Origin: Cornus controversa
Lineage: Eukaryota > Streptophyta > Magnoliopsida > Cornales > Cornaceae
Assembly: GCA_026545225.1 (NCBI GenBank)
Contig: CM048853.1
Span: forward strand, 41,184,755 to 41,248,754
Reading direction: 5' to 3'
Length of the DNA stretch: 64,000 bases
The notes under the pieces are model-generated. The model saw only the letters and a program-made list of their open reading frames with translations, had not been told where the DNA came from and searched no databases. Made by a program: the position numbers and the translations under genes. Below, piece by piece: positions 12,711-23,929 of this stretch. Numbering within the stretch: position 1 is the first letter of the stretch; each line of letters starts with the position of its first letter.

Positions 12711-13456
12711 TACCTAATAGTCACCAAAAAAAGGTACAGAGCAAATTAGACATGTAACATTCTATTCCATTTTCTATCCCTAAGCAACAAACTCAAACCA
12801 GAAGTGCAAAAACAAGCATAAAACAAGGGCCAAACCAGGGGTTATCATTGGTCAAAAATGGAATAAACCCAGATTGATGCTGATTATAAATTCAATTGAA
12901 ATCTGGTCAAAGGCACAGCATGTGCCCACCCATAAGACGACTTCTACTGCAAATAATTTAAGCCTCGCCCAAACAATTTAAGATGATTTGCAGCTAAACA
13001 TAGGGTGCTCAAAACATTCCTAGAATGTGAATATTATTTTATAATTTGTTAAACAATTTCACATCTAAGATACTTAATTTAACTGCACAATAGAACTTTC
13101 TTATTGACAAATACATATAACTTTGACTGTCACGATGGATTATTTGGTCATTGTCTGTATACATATCAGCATTAGATATAGAAATCATTATAAGTTCATA
13201 TAATATATCAAGTAGACAGCCGTACCAGACAATATCTGCATCTGCAGGTTTGCATAATGTAGCTTCAAAATTTTCTTGTGTAACACGACATGCATCGGAA
13301 TTTTATTCTTCTGTCATATAGCAATTTCACCCTTCTCAGACATCTTTTCCCAGCAAAGAAGTTTTGCAATCTCTTCAATCTTTCTCTGTTCTTACTGGAG
13401 TTCCTCCTTGGAACGCCGCCATGCTTGGTAGTTATTCTTCCAATTGATTGGAGGGC

Positions 13457-13955
13457 CTGAGAGCACCTTCTTTTGGTGATTATTAGGTACAAAAAAATGG
13501 AGGGATGCATAACTCCATATCCTGATGATAACAGACCAGATGAAGTTCCTGGTGGAAAACTAAAGGCGTTTCCTGACAGGCTTTATGCTGTCCCTCCCAG
13601 AATTGATAGCGGATCTGTTCCGGGAGTCTCTATTGAGGCATACCTGGAGGACAACAAAACATGGAAGAAGCATGTAAATGCTTATAGAAAAATTATTAAA
13701 ATTATTGATTCAGGAAGGTATCACAACATTATGGACATGAATGCCAGATTAGGAGGATTTGCTGCAGCACTTGAGTCTCCTAAACTTTGGGTTATGAATG
13801 TTGTGCTCACTATAGCTGAGAAAAACACCCTGGGTGTTGTACATGAGTGAGGACTGATTGGCATCTACCATGACTGGTATGGTTTTTAGATATACGCTGT
13901 GACTTTGATAGAAATGTTCTTTTTCTTTTTGGTGTAAATTTTATTGTAATGAGAA
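13457..13955 (+). pseudogene. Inverted copy of a PMT exon (arm 2)
   Basis: Plus-strand copy of the exon at 11145-11534 with its upstream intron tail (ttttggtgattattag) and downstream intron. The open part reads from [15 protein letters not shown] through [19 protein letters not shown] to LGVVHE, then a TGA (13848-13850) replaces the expected Arg codon. It keeps the acceptor and the HDW/gtatgg donor. The copy points opposite to the rest of the gene and has replaced the place where the missing DGMYLMEVDRVLRPGGYW exon should lie. It lacks the TRIM, so the duplication probably predates that insertion. Confidence 0.85.
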
Positions 13956-14993
13956 TAGAACCATTTTCCATTAAAAGTGGCATACTCAACAGACACAAAA
14001 TTTATTGTAATATGTTGTTCTCACCATTAGCTCCCATGGAATTAAGCAACGAGAACAATGAGCCATGTCGAAAGCCCTTGAAGGATATGGCATCTTTATT
14101 GTTCCTAGAACCCCAATAACAGCAGGTACACCCCCTTTCAGGAGTAAACTGAACTTGTGCTTCATGTGACTCCCTTGGTGCAAATGACATAGCTATAACA
14201 TTTCTTTTCCAAAGGTAGGCACCCCAGCTAGCAACCTACAGAAAATGACACATCGTTAAGAGCATTAATCACACAGATTACACAGCAAAAAAATTTGCCA
14301 ATTCAATCTGTCAATAGACGAGTTGAATGTGAGTTGGAGAGAGAGAAATTTGAAGAACTCAACATACCCCACAACCAGTGTCCAGGGCAGTTCTGACAGT
14401 CCCATTTTCAATTGGTACAACAGAAGCAAGTTGATCAATATATGCACCTGCCCCATGAGGGAACTGTGTTCCTCCACCTGGGAACCTAAATATGTTACCC
14501 TCATATTGAATCCATTTCTGAATAGCCTTCTCAACTGTCAAGCTCTTATATGGTGCATTGGCTTAGGGTAAATAGTCACGCCTCTTTGGCCATCGGAACG
14601 GGGTTACACATCCTTTGGGTGCTGGAATAAGGCAGTGTAACTTCCTGTCCTCAGGAGGACAATGCCTCTCTCGGTAAATCATATTCTCCCTCAGGAAGGT
14701 TATCGCGCACCTTTGGTCCTGGCAGGGTGTGTAATCGTTAACTCTTGGTTCAGAATCATCAGTAACCCCAGCTTCACCACTATGATGGGTATCAAAATTC
14801 AGATTTGGAAGGACATTACAATCTGCCCCATCCGTTGTCATCTCCAGGGCTATACTGTCACCCTTCCCAAACCTACTTCTTTGCCATGCTCCTAGTAAAT
14901 AGAAGAAACAGCACAAGCCAGCTACTATGAATATAGATACTGAACTCCTCGTCCTACTATTCAGCAGAGGTTATTTTCATTGTCGTAACGCAC

Positions 14994-15640
14994 CTGAAAT
15001 AATTTTCAGAAAATTCAATAAATACACAAAGTATAAGCAAAAGTGAAAATGTGAGGTGTGCATGTGCTGCCCTGTAGTCAGAGTTGTGTGTCTGTGTGTT
15101 AGCACATAAGCTTAATGTGTCTTCTCACAGCATAAAATGTAAGAATTGAACAAGAACCGGATAAAGCATATTTGAGGAGTTAGGTTGTCTTTCTTTCATT
15201 CACCATCCAGCTTGTAGAACCAATAACCAAACTAAAGAATCATGAAATATACAAGGATGATTCTGCATATGAAGGTCCTAGGATGCCATATACTGTGCCC
15301 AATTTACCACCCAAAATGTGAAAAATTAACCATCTGGATACTGAACGAGATAGATGGCATGTCTTCCAACATTTAAATAAATAAAAAACTCAACTACAGC
15401 CCATATTGGAGAAACATGAAACCAGTAAAATCGTTACCGAAACCACTGAATGACAAGTATGAACCAAGTCTCCCTTAATTATCTTTGTACCACGGTCCTT
15501 TTCGAATGACACATACCTAGTAAAATCAATCACTAAGTTACCAAATATATTTGCTTCAAAAATAAGAGTATATAGACATAGACATTGATCGGCGTTCAAT
15601 GTTACGCATTCTAGCCTTTTAATTTGCATATTTTATTCTC
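14994..15640. other. 5' intron of the PMT pseudogene
   Basis: Intron between the coding exon 14368-14993 (acceptor TTTCAG, minus sense) and the 5' UTR exon. No further exon or bounded repeat seen before the LTR remnant. Confidence 0.45.
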
Positions 15641-15645
15641 TTAGT

Positions 15646-16940
15646 GATAGGTTATATGTGATTTTACTCTGTTTTTGTATTTTCTGTCTTTTTCAGGGCC
15701 TTAATGATTATTTCAAATAAAACCATGATTTTGGGCTTTTAAAGATGATATCCAAGAAGGTTATATGAAGCCTACATCTAATGGGTCCATTCAACTCCAT
15801 ATTTCAACTCAAATCAGCCCAAGGAAGAGGTTCAAGAGAATTATAACTACTTAAGAAGATTACAGGCCTGAAGCCCAATTTTACACTTAATCCAGTTTTA
15901 ATCCCATTTTGGAAAGTGGACTGAAAAGCTTATTTCTGAGTGTCAATTCAACTTAATTCCCGCGTAGGTTGAACGAAATTCGATTCTGGACACTTTTGTA
16001 TTTCACGAAAATTTCGTGAATCGGACTTCTACTGGGTCAAAACTTGGGCCGAAAGTCAGCACAAAAATCTACCTATTTAGGGCTGCGGGAAAACCCTAAT
16101 TATCTCCTAATTGGATTAGGACTTTATGTATTCTCTTGGGGTATAAAGAGGTGAATTGGAGGTTGTTTTGAGGGAGAAAAAAAGTGGAGGCCAAGGCAGA
16201 GAAGACAGAGACAATCCGGATTTTATTTACTTATTATGTCTTTTATTTATTTGTTATCTTCTTCTTCTACCAAGGTCGAGGAGGAAACCTCCATTAATGA
16301 AGTGAAGTTCTTTTGTTCATTAATTGATTCCCATGTGTGTGATTTAATTGCTTATGATTTTCGCTTCTTGTGATTAATTATTTTATAATTCTTTCACCAT
16401 CTATATCATGTATATGTGATAGTTAGAAAGTATTATAATTAATCTAAGCTTGGATTTGTATTTCTTAAAAGTGATAATCTTTGATCTTATGTTTTTCATT
16501 AAATTGGATACATAGGATGCTTAGAATTTTACACTAGTGAAGCGAAGAAAAATCTACCTTTTTGATATATTTTTCATAGTGCTTTATTGTTAAATCTTGA
16601 GTAAGCAATAGATTGATTTCTTGATTGCTACTCTAACTTTGGGAATTAATAAATGAATATTAGAAACTTCATGGATTTAATGGTGGTGGAATCCAAAACC
16701 TTAGTTATTTTCTCTGTTTGATTTCAATAGTAATATTTTATTTTCATGTTAGTTTAATTTCTCTCAAATCAACCAAACTTTGTTTAAACTAGATTAGTTT
16801 TAAATGAATTTGAATTTATGTTAGTTTTTATTCTCAAAGCATTCCCTTGGGTTCGACCTCGTTCTTGCCGATCTATACTTCAATAGATTCGTACACTTGC
16901 GAGTTATTTAACAATTTTAAAACAACATCAAGTTTTTGAA
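15646..16940 (+). mobile_element. Gypsy (Tat/Athila-like) LTR remnant
   Basis: A promoter-like tataaag lies at about 16142. The 3' end, gggttcgacctcgttcttgc ... gtacacttgcgagttattta followed by aacatcaagtttttg, is the arrangement found just before the TGGCGCC primer site of Tat/Athila-type gypsy elements. The expected primer site is replaced by a run of about 21 C residues (16946-16966), so this is an isolated LTR remnant inside the PMT 5' intron. No convincing TSD. Confidence 0.5.
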
Positions 16941-17382
16941 AAATCTCCCCCCCCCCCCCCCCCCCCCATTGCAACAAAGCACATAAAAAGGCATCAGACA
17001 TATATGTATATGCACGTGTAATCCATATTTGACTGGTGCAACAATGAACCCAGCTACTAGAAAGCGAACAGGAGATTCAAAAAGCATTCTGAGTTGCGAA
17101 TTTATGAGTATAGAGCAGTACATTGAACTTCGAAAAGGAATGAACCCGAAACAGCTAATGTAAGCTTAAAATCAAACTGCAAGCATGATAGTGTCGATCG
17201 ACTGAAACATCGAATCACCACCCAAACAGAAAAACACGCTACATATATAGATTCAACAAAGAAAAACTCCGAATTTCATACAACAATTGCAGAGAAGTTT
17301 GCAAATCAAATTACAATTACCAAAAAAGATAAGATCAAAAAGCAGACAGTAGTGAAAACAAAAAGGGTTCAAAATTTCATAC

Positions 17383-17800
17383 CTATGGCATCAAAGTACT
17401 CATTGACGATCTTGAAACTGTGCTTTGAATTGAATGATTCTCCGTGAATGTCTAACAATGGTGAAAGTGAAACAGATCAAATAACAGCGTAGATTCTCAA
17501 ATGCCCATAATGGATCACTTAGCCTAAATCACAATAGATTCTCTGTGTTTGTGTGATTTTGTATTGTTAGGTTTGAATTGAATGGAAGTAGTAGAAGTTT
17601 GTGAGTTGTAGTTCATGGAAGGAACTGTAGTTGAGACAACCCCATTCATGATGATGAGTTCATGGAAGGAACTGTAGAGAAGAGTGTTGGTTTAGAGGTG
17701 CTTAGAGAGCTGTCGATGAAACCACACGGAGAGAGAAACTGAATACAATATGAAGGGAAGAAGAAGAAGAAGAAGAAAGACTCAAATGTGGAAGTACGGT
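17383..17800 (-). promoter_or_regulatory. 5' UTR exon and promoter region of the PMT pseudogene
   Basis: A donor TAG/GTATGA on the minus strand at 17382 ends a likely 5' UTR exon. Upstream lies a (GAA)n tract on the plus strand (17757-17777, CTT on the gene sense strand), typical of plant core promoters and leaders. The exact start is not readable. Confidence 0.4.
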
Positions 17801-17875
17801 TCCCGTCTGATACTGGACCTCTATTGAGACCCTACCCAGTCTTATATAGTATATAGTCTATGTAGTCCCACGTCG

Positions 17876-18490
17876 GTTTTTAATGAAATAGTTAATGTTC
17901 CGGGTGTGGGCTGCAGCGGCTGAAGATGGTGAACTCAACGAGTTAGACTCACGTTCACTCGTAAAGTGTAGTTGTATTTATTAATCAATAAATACACGGG
18001 GTTGGTTATCCGATAATTTCTCTCCCTCCCAACAAAAATTTAAAATATTTATTTATTATAAATTTTATTTGAGATATTTTTTAATAATTTTTTTCTCTTT
18101 CTCATAACGTTTTAAAATAAATTTAGCTTTACACACAAATTGATATATAAGTACTTTTTAAAAATTATTTATTATCAATTTTACGTGTGAGATATTTTCT
18201 CATAAAGATTTTGTTTCTTTCAAAAAGCTTTTAGAAAATACAAAATAAGCATCTACATCACAATGCATTTATTTAATGATAATAAAAATATTTTATATCA
18301 ATTTTATCTGTGAGATATTTTTTTATTTTTTTTCTCTTTTTGATAAAGTTTTAAAAATAAGTTTTTAGCTTTTAGGAAATAAAAAATAAGAATCTACATA
18401 AATGAATTTATTTAATGTGAATAAAATTATTTTTTTTCTCTTTCAGAAAAATGTTTAAAAATAAGTTATTAGCTTTTAAGAAATACAAAA
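17876..18490. repeat. Dispersed repeat B, copy 2
   Basis: Diverged second copy of 4495-5040. Just after it, tagggatgcacaaaaaatag at 18499 resembles a hAT-type terminus. Confidence 0.55.
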
Positions 18491-18698
18491 TAAGCATTTA
18501 GGGATGCACAAAAAATAGGTTGGTCCGATTTTCTCACGGTTTGATTCGATCCTAATTCCCAAAATATGGAACAATTCATAAATGGTTTGATTTTGATTTG
18601 GTACCTTACATGACCAAATCGAATTGAACTAAATTGTTGTATAAATATACATATTTTTGTATATTTATATATTATATATATAATCGAATATTCTATAA

Positions 18699-20422
18699 GG
18701 GAGATATTGGCACTTCCCTTTTTTACCGGTACACTCTAATTATCTTTTTCTTTTAAAAGAATTGACAAGAATGTGTTTAAACTCATTAATGCATCATGTC
18801 TTATTTTATAATATCACAATTATCCTTTATACTAAATTTTAATTTTTTTCTCACCTTCTTTACTTCCTTTAATACTTTTATTTTTGGGTCTTCTCAAAAA
18901 AGATAACCTTTTTTCTTTTCTTTGATAAGAGAGTTTTTTTTTTTTTTATACTTTTTTTTTTTTGTACTGTCAAAAGAAATAATTTATTCAACAAAGATAA
19001 CCCTTTTTTTTGTACCCCTTTTTTTTTTTTATGTAAGTGTTGTAAAAAAAAAATAATATATTCAACAGAAGTAACTTATTTTTTTTACTCATGTCAGAAG
19101 AGATAATTTATTCAACAATGATAACTTCTTTTTTGTGTATTTTTTTTTAGAGAGGTCTTCTCAAAAGAAATAATTTATTCAATAAAAGTAACTTTTTTTT
19201 TTGTCAAGTCAAAAGAGTAATTTATTCAATAGTGATAACTTCTTTTTTGGGTTTTTTTTTTTTTGTGCACTATACTTTTTTTTTGGTTCTTGTCAAAAGA
19301 GATAATTTATTCAACAAAGAAAAAAAAATTTATAAAAATATAATTTATTCAGCATAGATAACTTTTTTTTATGTCTCATCATAAGAGATAAATTTTTTTA
19401 GATCGTCTCAAAGGAGACCAAAAATATTAAAATTAGTGAGCAGATATGTGAAAGAGTATTTGTGTAATTTTTAAAAAATAATCATTCACTTCTAAAGTTA
19501 ATGGTTAGGAGTGTCATTTCAATTAGGGCAAATTACTCTGACATCCACTGAGGTTTACCTTTATTACCCACAAATTAAACTTTCTAAAAAAATTCAATCA
19601 ATCTCCCTTGAGGTTTCATTGACTTAACTCTGTCCACCTATACCATTAATTCATTTATTAAAATTCCAAAATTACCTTTCCTATAATAAACACTACTCAT
19701 TTTGCACAATTTATTAATATTTAATTAAAAATAACCCCATATTTAAACATATACATATAATTTCCATATATATACAATCCATATATATACAATTATTATT
19801 ACATATATACATGTACAACCCTTAACTCTTCCCATCGCTGTCGACACCACCATCTCTTCCACCGTTGACAACATATCTTCCTCCCACTGTTGGTACCGAA
19901 ACCCCTCATCCCACCACTGACATCGAACCCCCTCATCCCACCGCTGGCACAAATATATATATATATATATTTTATTTTTTTCGAAAGTAGAAATGATGAT
20001 TATTAGCACTTGAGAGCATATAATAGATAGCAAATTACTTTTCTTTCTTTGTTGTTTCTAATTTTTTTTAATTATTTATTTATTTATTTGTATAAAAAGA
20101 ATTTAGTGTATGTAATTCAATGATTTCGCAAATCTTAAGATATTAAAATACTATCTTAAAATACATCATTCAATTAATAAACTGTGCAAAAATGAGTAAT
20201 GATTATTATAGGAAGGGTAATTTTGGAATTTCAATTTATGAATTAATGGTATAGGTGGTCAGAGTTAAGTCAATGAAACCTCAAGGGAGGTTGACTGAAT
20301 TTTTTTAGAAAGTTTAATTTATGGGTAATAAAGGCAAATCTCAAGAGACGCCAAAGTAATTTGCTGTTTCAATTATGATGGGAATGCAAACTTAGAAAAG
20401 AAGAGTGCAAATATCATCTTCC
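18699..20422. mobile_element. hAT-like MITE (family M), interrupted by a MULE MITE
   Basis: Left end gggagatattggcacttccc and right end (reversed ggaagatgatatttgcactc) are imperfect inverted repeats. The 8-bp TSD is ttctataa at 18691-18698 and 20423-20430. The inside is T-rich and carries the motif gataatttattcaacaaaga many times. This is the reverse of motifs in the element at 22733-23919, so both belong to one family in opposite orientations. The 841-bp element at 19526-20366 lies within it. Confidence 0.72.
19526..20366. mobile_element. 841-bp Mutator-type MITE nested in the hAT-like MITE
   Basis: Long inverted ends of about 190-200 bp (19526-19728 and 20165-20366) share ccttgaggtttcattgactt, taccattaattcat and caaaattacccttcctataat-type blocks. 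A perfect 9-bp TSD, tttcaatta, lies at 19517-19525 and 20367-20375. The 96-codon minus-strand ORF in the middle is low complexity and is not called as a gene. Confidence 0.85.
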
Positions 20423-20849
20423 TTCTATAATATATAGGGAAAATTAAATTTTAGTGACCAAAACTAAACAAAATTACTGTTTAATGACCATAAAGTATAG
20501 AAAAGATGAATAGTGACCAAATTAAAAAGTTAAATGCCAATAAGTGACCATTTAATGATTTATTCCATAAATGTCCATCTTAAAAAAATTATTTTAGTGG
20601 GTTCCAAAGGATGTAATTTGGAATCAAAGTGCTCCAAAGGATGTGATTTGGTTTTGGGATCATATTACGTGTGGCCAGGAATTGAACCTCACATTCATGT
20701 CCAAAATATCAAGCAATTTAGTTGATTATATCCTCAGTTATAGCCTCAAATTTTAAACCAAGACAATGACCAATTTGATACTTAATCAACATTCCATTCT
20801 CTTGAGACTGTATCAATGGCCAATATATATACATATATATTAATGGCCA

Positions 20850-20909
<60 letters not shown>

Positions 20910-20958
20910 TGTTCTTGCCTGGATAGTTCAATAAACATACATACATATATATACATAT

Positions 20959-22437
20959 TGTTAACACCTAAATTATGGCCAAAGTTATTAGGATACGTGG
21001 CCCAAATTTTGAGACCTAGGCCTTATGCTAGATCATGGTCGCCTAAGACTCTCGACGACTTGTTGCCTAAGACTTTCGACGACTGGTGGCCTAAGACTCT
21101 CGACGAGAGTCGCCTAAGAGATTCTCGATCAAGTCGTCTAAGGAGAGAGTCGCTTAATAGAGTCTCGACCACTTCCTGCCTAATCGAGTCTTTACCATTT
21201 CTCGCCTAAGAGAGTGACCTAAGGAGAGAGTTGCCTAAGACTCTCGACGACTAGTTGTTAGAGACTCTCGGCAACTTGTCACCTAAGAGTATTTCAATCG
21301 AGTTGCCTAAGAGGCTCTCGATGACTAGTCACCTAAGAGACTCTCAATCTCATCGCCTAAGAGTATTGACGATTAGTTGCCTAAGAGCATCTTGATCCGG
21401 GTCAAAGTATAATCAGCTGCAAATTTCAAGGGCTAGAGAATCCAGAAGTCAAGTCTGAAGACTATGAAAGCTAAAAATGGAAATGACAACTTTATAATTT
21501 CTAAGGTTCAAAGACTCAAAGCTTCAAATAGGAGAATCTCACCCACCTCTGATGGAGGAATCAGAATGGTCAGAGGACTCCAGAGTTAGAGTCAGGCTTG
21601 GTAGTTGAGAAAAGCTAGAAATAATAAGTAACATAAGTCAACAACTTGAAAGATTTCACAAGCCAAAGCCAAAAATGTCATGCCAGATACATATCTCTAT
21701 TTGTCTATAGAGAAGTGTGCTAATATGCCAAAAACAAGCTCAGCAATGTGGTTAGGAGGTTACTTTCAACCTGCACCCATTTATTATCTAGAAGTACGGA
21801 CTGAAAAGGACATAACCAGACCAAGGGCCTCTATAAATACTGAGACAAGTCCTACAAAGTAAAAGGTCCCAGCACCAGCATCTAACATGCCTTTGTTATT
21901 TATCTTTCTCATCTTATCTTAGCTTACAACTTTTACTTTCACAATTTTATCTTTCATGTCTATCTAGATCTTTAGCTCCTTAGCTTTATTTTAGTTACTT
22001 TAGCTTCTTAGCTTTATTTTAGTTACTTTAGCTTCGTAACTTTATTTTAGTAATTTAACTAGTTGTTATTTATCTTTTCAGCACCTTAGTTCTTTAAATG
22101 TAACTTATTTTTCAGCATCAATGAAATTCATTTCTCTATGAACGTGTTGAATTTATTACTCTGCACTTTATTTCTAGTCTCATTATCAATCTCTCATTCA
22201 AGATTGAAAGTCCTTGTCTTCAAGGCATTGAGAACCTAGCGGGAAGGGTCATTCCTACTCCCCTTCAGTCGCCTGATCCTTAAGAGGACCGACTCACGGT
22301 CTAAAATATGAATAGTTTGGTTTACCCACACTTGTGTTCGATGGAACACTGGCACGCCCACGCATCTTACCCAGACCCATGTTACGAGCCAACCAATCTT
22401 GGCTTGCCACGTGAGAGTCGGCATTGCGAGCCAAACA
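20959..22437 (+). mobile_element. 1479-bp solo LTR
   Basis: Starts TGTTAACACC and ends GCCAAACA. The 5-bp TSD is catat at 20954-20958 and 22438-22442. A TATA box context ctctataaatac at 21827-21838 fits an LTR promoter. It contains an array of degenerate 24-26-bp repeats (21035-21400) and runs of agctttattttagttacttt at 21975-22050. No internal region or second LTR is present, so it is a recombination product. The short ORFs inside are not genes. Confidence 0.78.
21035..21400. repeat. Degenerate 24-26-bp tandem repeats inside the solo LTR
   Basis: About 14 degenerate units approximating CCTAAGACTCTCGACGACT then (a/t)gttg. Most differ by substitutions or small indels. The 111-codon ORF across the first part comes from the repeats. 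Confidence 0.7.
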
Positions 22438-22732
22438 CATATATAGAAAGTTGTAGAGAGAAATAAAGTTGGAGGGGGCAGAAGAAAATGAAGAATGGAA
22501 ATTTGAACTGGTAGATAGATTAGCAATTTTTAGTTTTTATAATAAAATGATTTTTTTAATGGGCACTTATGGAATAAATCATCAATGGTCACTTACTGGC
22601 ATTTAACTTTTTAATTTGGTCACTATTCATCTTTTCTTGACTTTATGGTCACTTAAGATCAATTTTGTTTAGATTTGGTAACTAAATCCTAATTTTTCCT
22701 AATATATATTATAATGTTCCTATATATTATTA

Positions 22733-23919
22733 GGGAGGCGATATTCGCACTCCCATTTTCTACGTTTGCACTCCCATCTTAGGAGAAATGGCACTTCTAA
22801 TATTTACTTCACATATGAATTATTAACTTTTTTTAAAATACTAAACTACCCTTTCAAAATTTCTATTTGTCTCTTATCTTTAATGTTTTTGGTATTTTTT
22901 GATCAGATCCAAAAAATATACTTGGAAAAAATTAATTAAAAAAAAAAATTCTCTCTTTTTACAAGACCCAAAAAAAGTTATCTATGTTAAATAAATTATT
23001 AAAACCAAAATATATATAGATATATATATATAGGTCAAATAAATTATATCTTTTGGCATGAGATAAAAAAATATATATCTCTATTGAATAAATTATTTCT
23101 TTTGGTAGAAATTAAAAATTAAATAGTATCCAAAAAATAGTTATCATTGTTTAATAAATTTTCTCTTGACAGGACCTAAAAAGAAAGTACATAAAGAAAT
23201 TTATTCTTATCAAATAAACTATCTACATTGAGAGTACCCAAAAAAAAAGTTATTGTTATTCAATAAATTATATCTTTTGATAGGTTCAAAAATTTTTTTA
23301 TCTCTATTCAATAAATTATCTCTATTGGAAGAAGCAAAAAAAAATATTTTTGTTGAATAAATTATCCATTTTGAAAATTAAAAATTAAAAATTAAAAATT
23401 AAAAAGTATCCAAAAAAATAGTTATCATTGTTGAATAAATTTTCTCTTGACAGGACCCAAAAAAAAGTACATAAAAAACATTTATTCTTATTGAATAAAT
23501 TATCTACATTGAGAGTACCAAAAAAAAAAAGTTATTATTATTCAATAAATTATATTTTTTGAAGGTTCAAAATTTTTTTTATCTCTATTCAATAAATTAT
23601 CTCTATTAGAAGAAGCAAAAAAAACTATTTTTGTTGAATAAATTATCCATTTTGACAAGACAAAAAAAAAATACTAAAGAAAGTAAAAAAGTTAAAAAAA
23701 AATTATTTGTTTTGATAGGACCCAAAAAAAAAAAAAACAAAATAAAGAAACTAAAGAAGGTAAAAAAGAGTTTAACTTGATAGTATAAAGGGTAGTTGTG
23801 GTATTATAAAATAAGAGATGATGTATTAATTAGTTTAGGGACCATCTAGTCATTTTCTTTAAAAGAAAAAGGTAGGTGGAGTGCAATTGTAAAAAAAAGG
23901 AGTGCGAATATCGCCTCCC
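22733..23919. mobile_element. hAT-like MITE (family M), second copy
   Basis: Near-perfect terminal inverted repeats gggaggcgatattcgcactc (left) and its reverse at 23899-23919. The 8-bp TSD is tattatta at 22725-22732 and 23920-23927. The inside repeats blocks such as ttgttgaataaattatc and ataaattatctctattggaa. Terminal and internal motifs match the element at 18699-20422 in opposite orientation. Confidence 0.82.
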
Positions 23920-23929
23920 TATTATTATA

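Larger units (their letters stand above)
6005..17700 (-). pseudogene. Broken PMT-type S-adenosylmethionine methyltransferase gene
   Basis: Plant PMT proteins (DUF248/Methyltransf_29) are Golgi type II membrane putative methyltransferases acting in cell-wall or pectin metabolism. Minus-strand exons: 17383-~17700 (5' UTR), 14368-14993, 14026-14235, ~13226-13456, 11145-11534, 8622-8699 and 6005-6239. The N-terminal part has a membrane anchor (VAGLCCFFYLLGAWQRS). Later family signatures are [88 protein letters not shown] and [17 protein letters not shown]. Splice phases of the last three exons join correctly. Lesions: frame broken just after the ATG (14978-14980), TAA 14563-14565, G-run insertion near 14131, deletion near 14037, loss of the DGMYLMEVDRVLRPGGYW exon, TAA 13392-13394, TGA 13314-13316, frameshift near 11355 and a TRIM on the acceptor at 11535. 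The family call is firm; the inactivation is read directly. Confidence 0.88.
20437..22699. mobile_element. 2.26-kb Mutator-type element holding a solo LTR
   Basis: Inverted ends of about 165 bp (20437-20600 and 22535-22699) share tagtgacca..gaatagtgaccaaatta, aagttaaatgcca and atttattccataa. The 9-bp TSD is taatatata at 20428-20436 and 22700-22708. Its left TSD overlaps the TSD of the preceding hAT-like MITE, so the two elements abut. The inside contains (TA)n(TG)n at 20848-20907 and a complete solo LTR. Confidence 0.85.

Noticed and set aside
11761-12715. Two separate solo LTR insertions
   Set aside because: The PBS/PPT order and a single outer tacct duplication fit one tandem TRIM array.
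13265-13510. 81-codon minus-strand ORF as a gene
   Set aside because: It is a frame-shifted reading of the PMT exon; the correct frame is seen in pieces with two stops.
19743-20033. 96-codon minus-strand ORF
   Set aside because: Lies between the inverted arms of a MITE, includes (TA)n and short repeats; no protein character.
20848-20907. Regulatory alternating purine-pyrimidine (Z-DNA) tract
   Set aside because: A (TA)n(TG)n microsatellite inside a transposon; nothing ties it to a gene.
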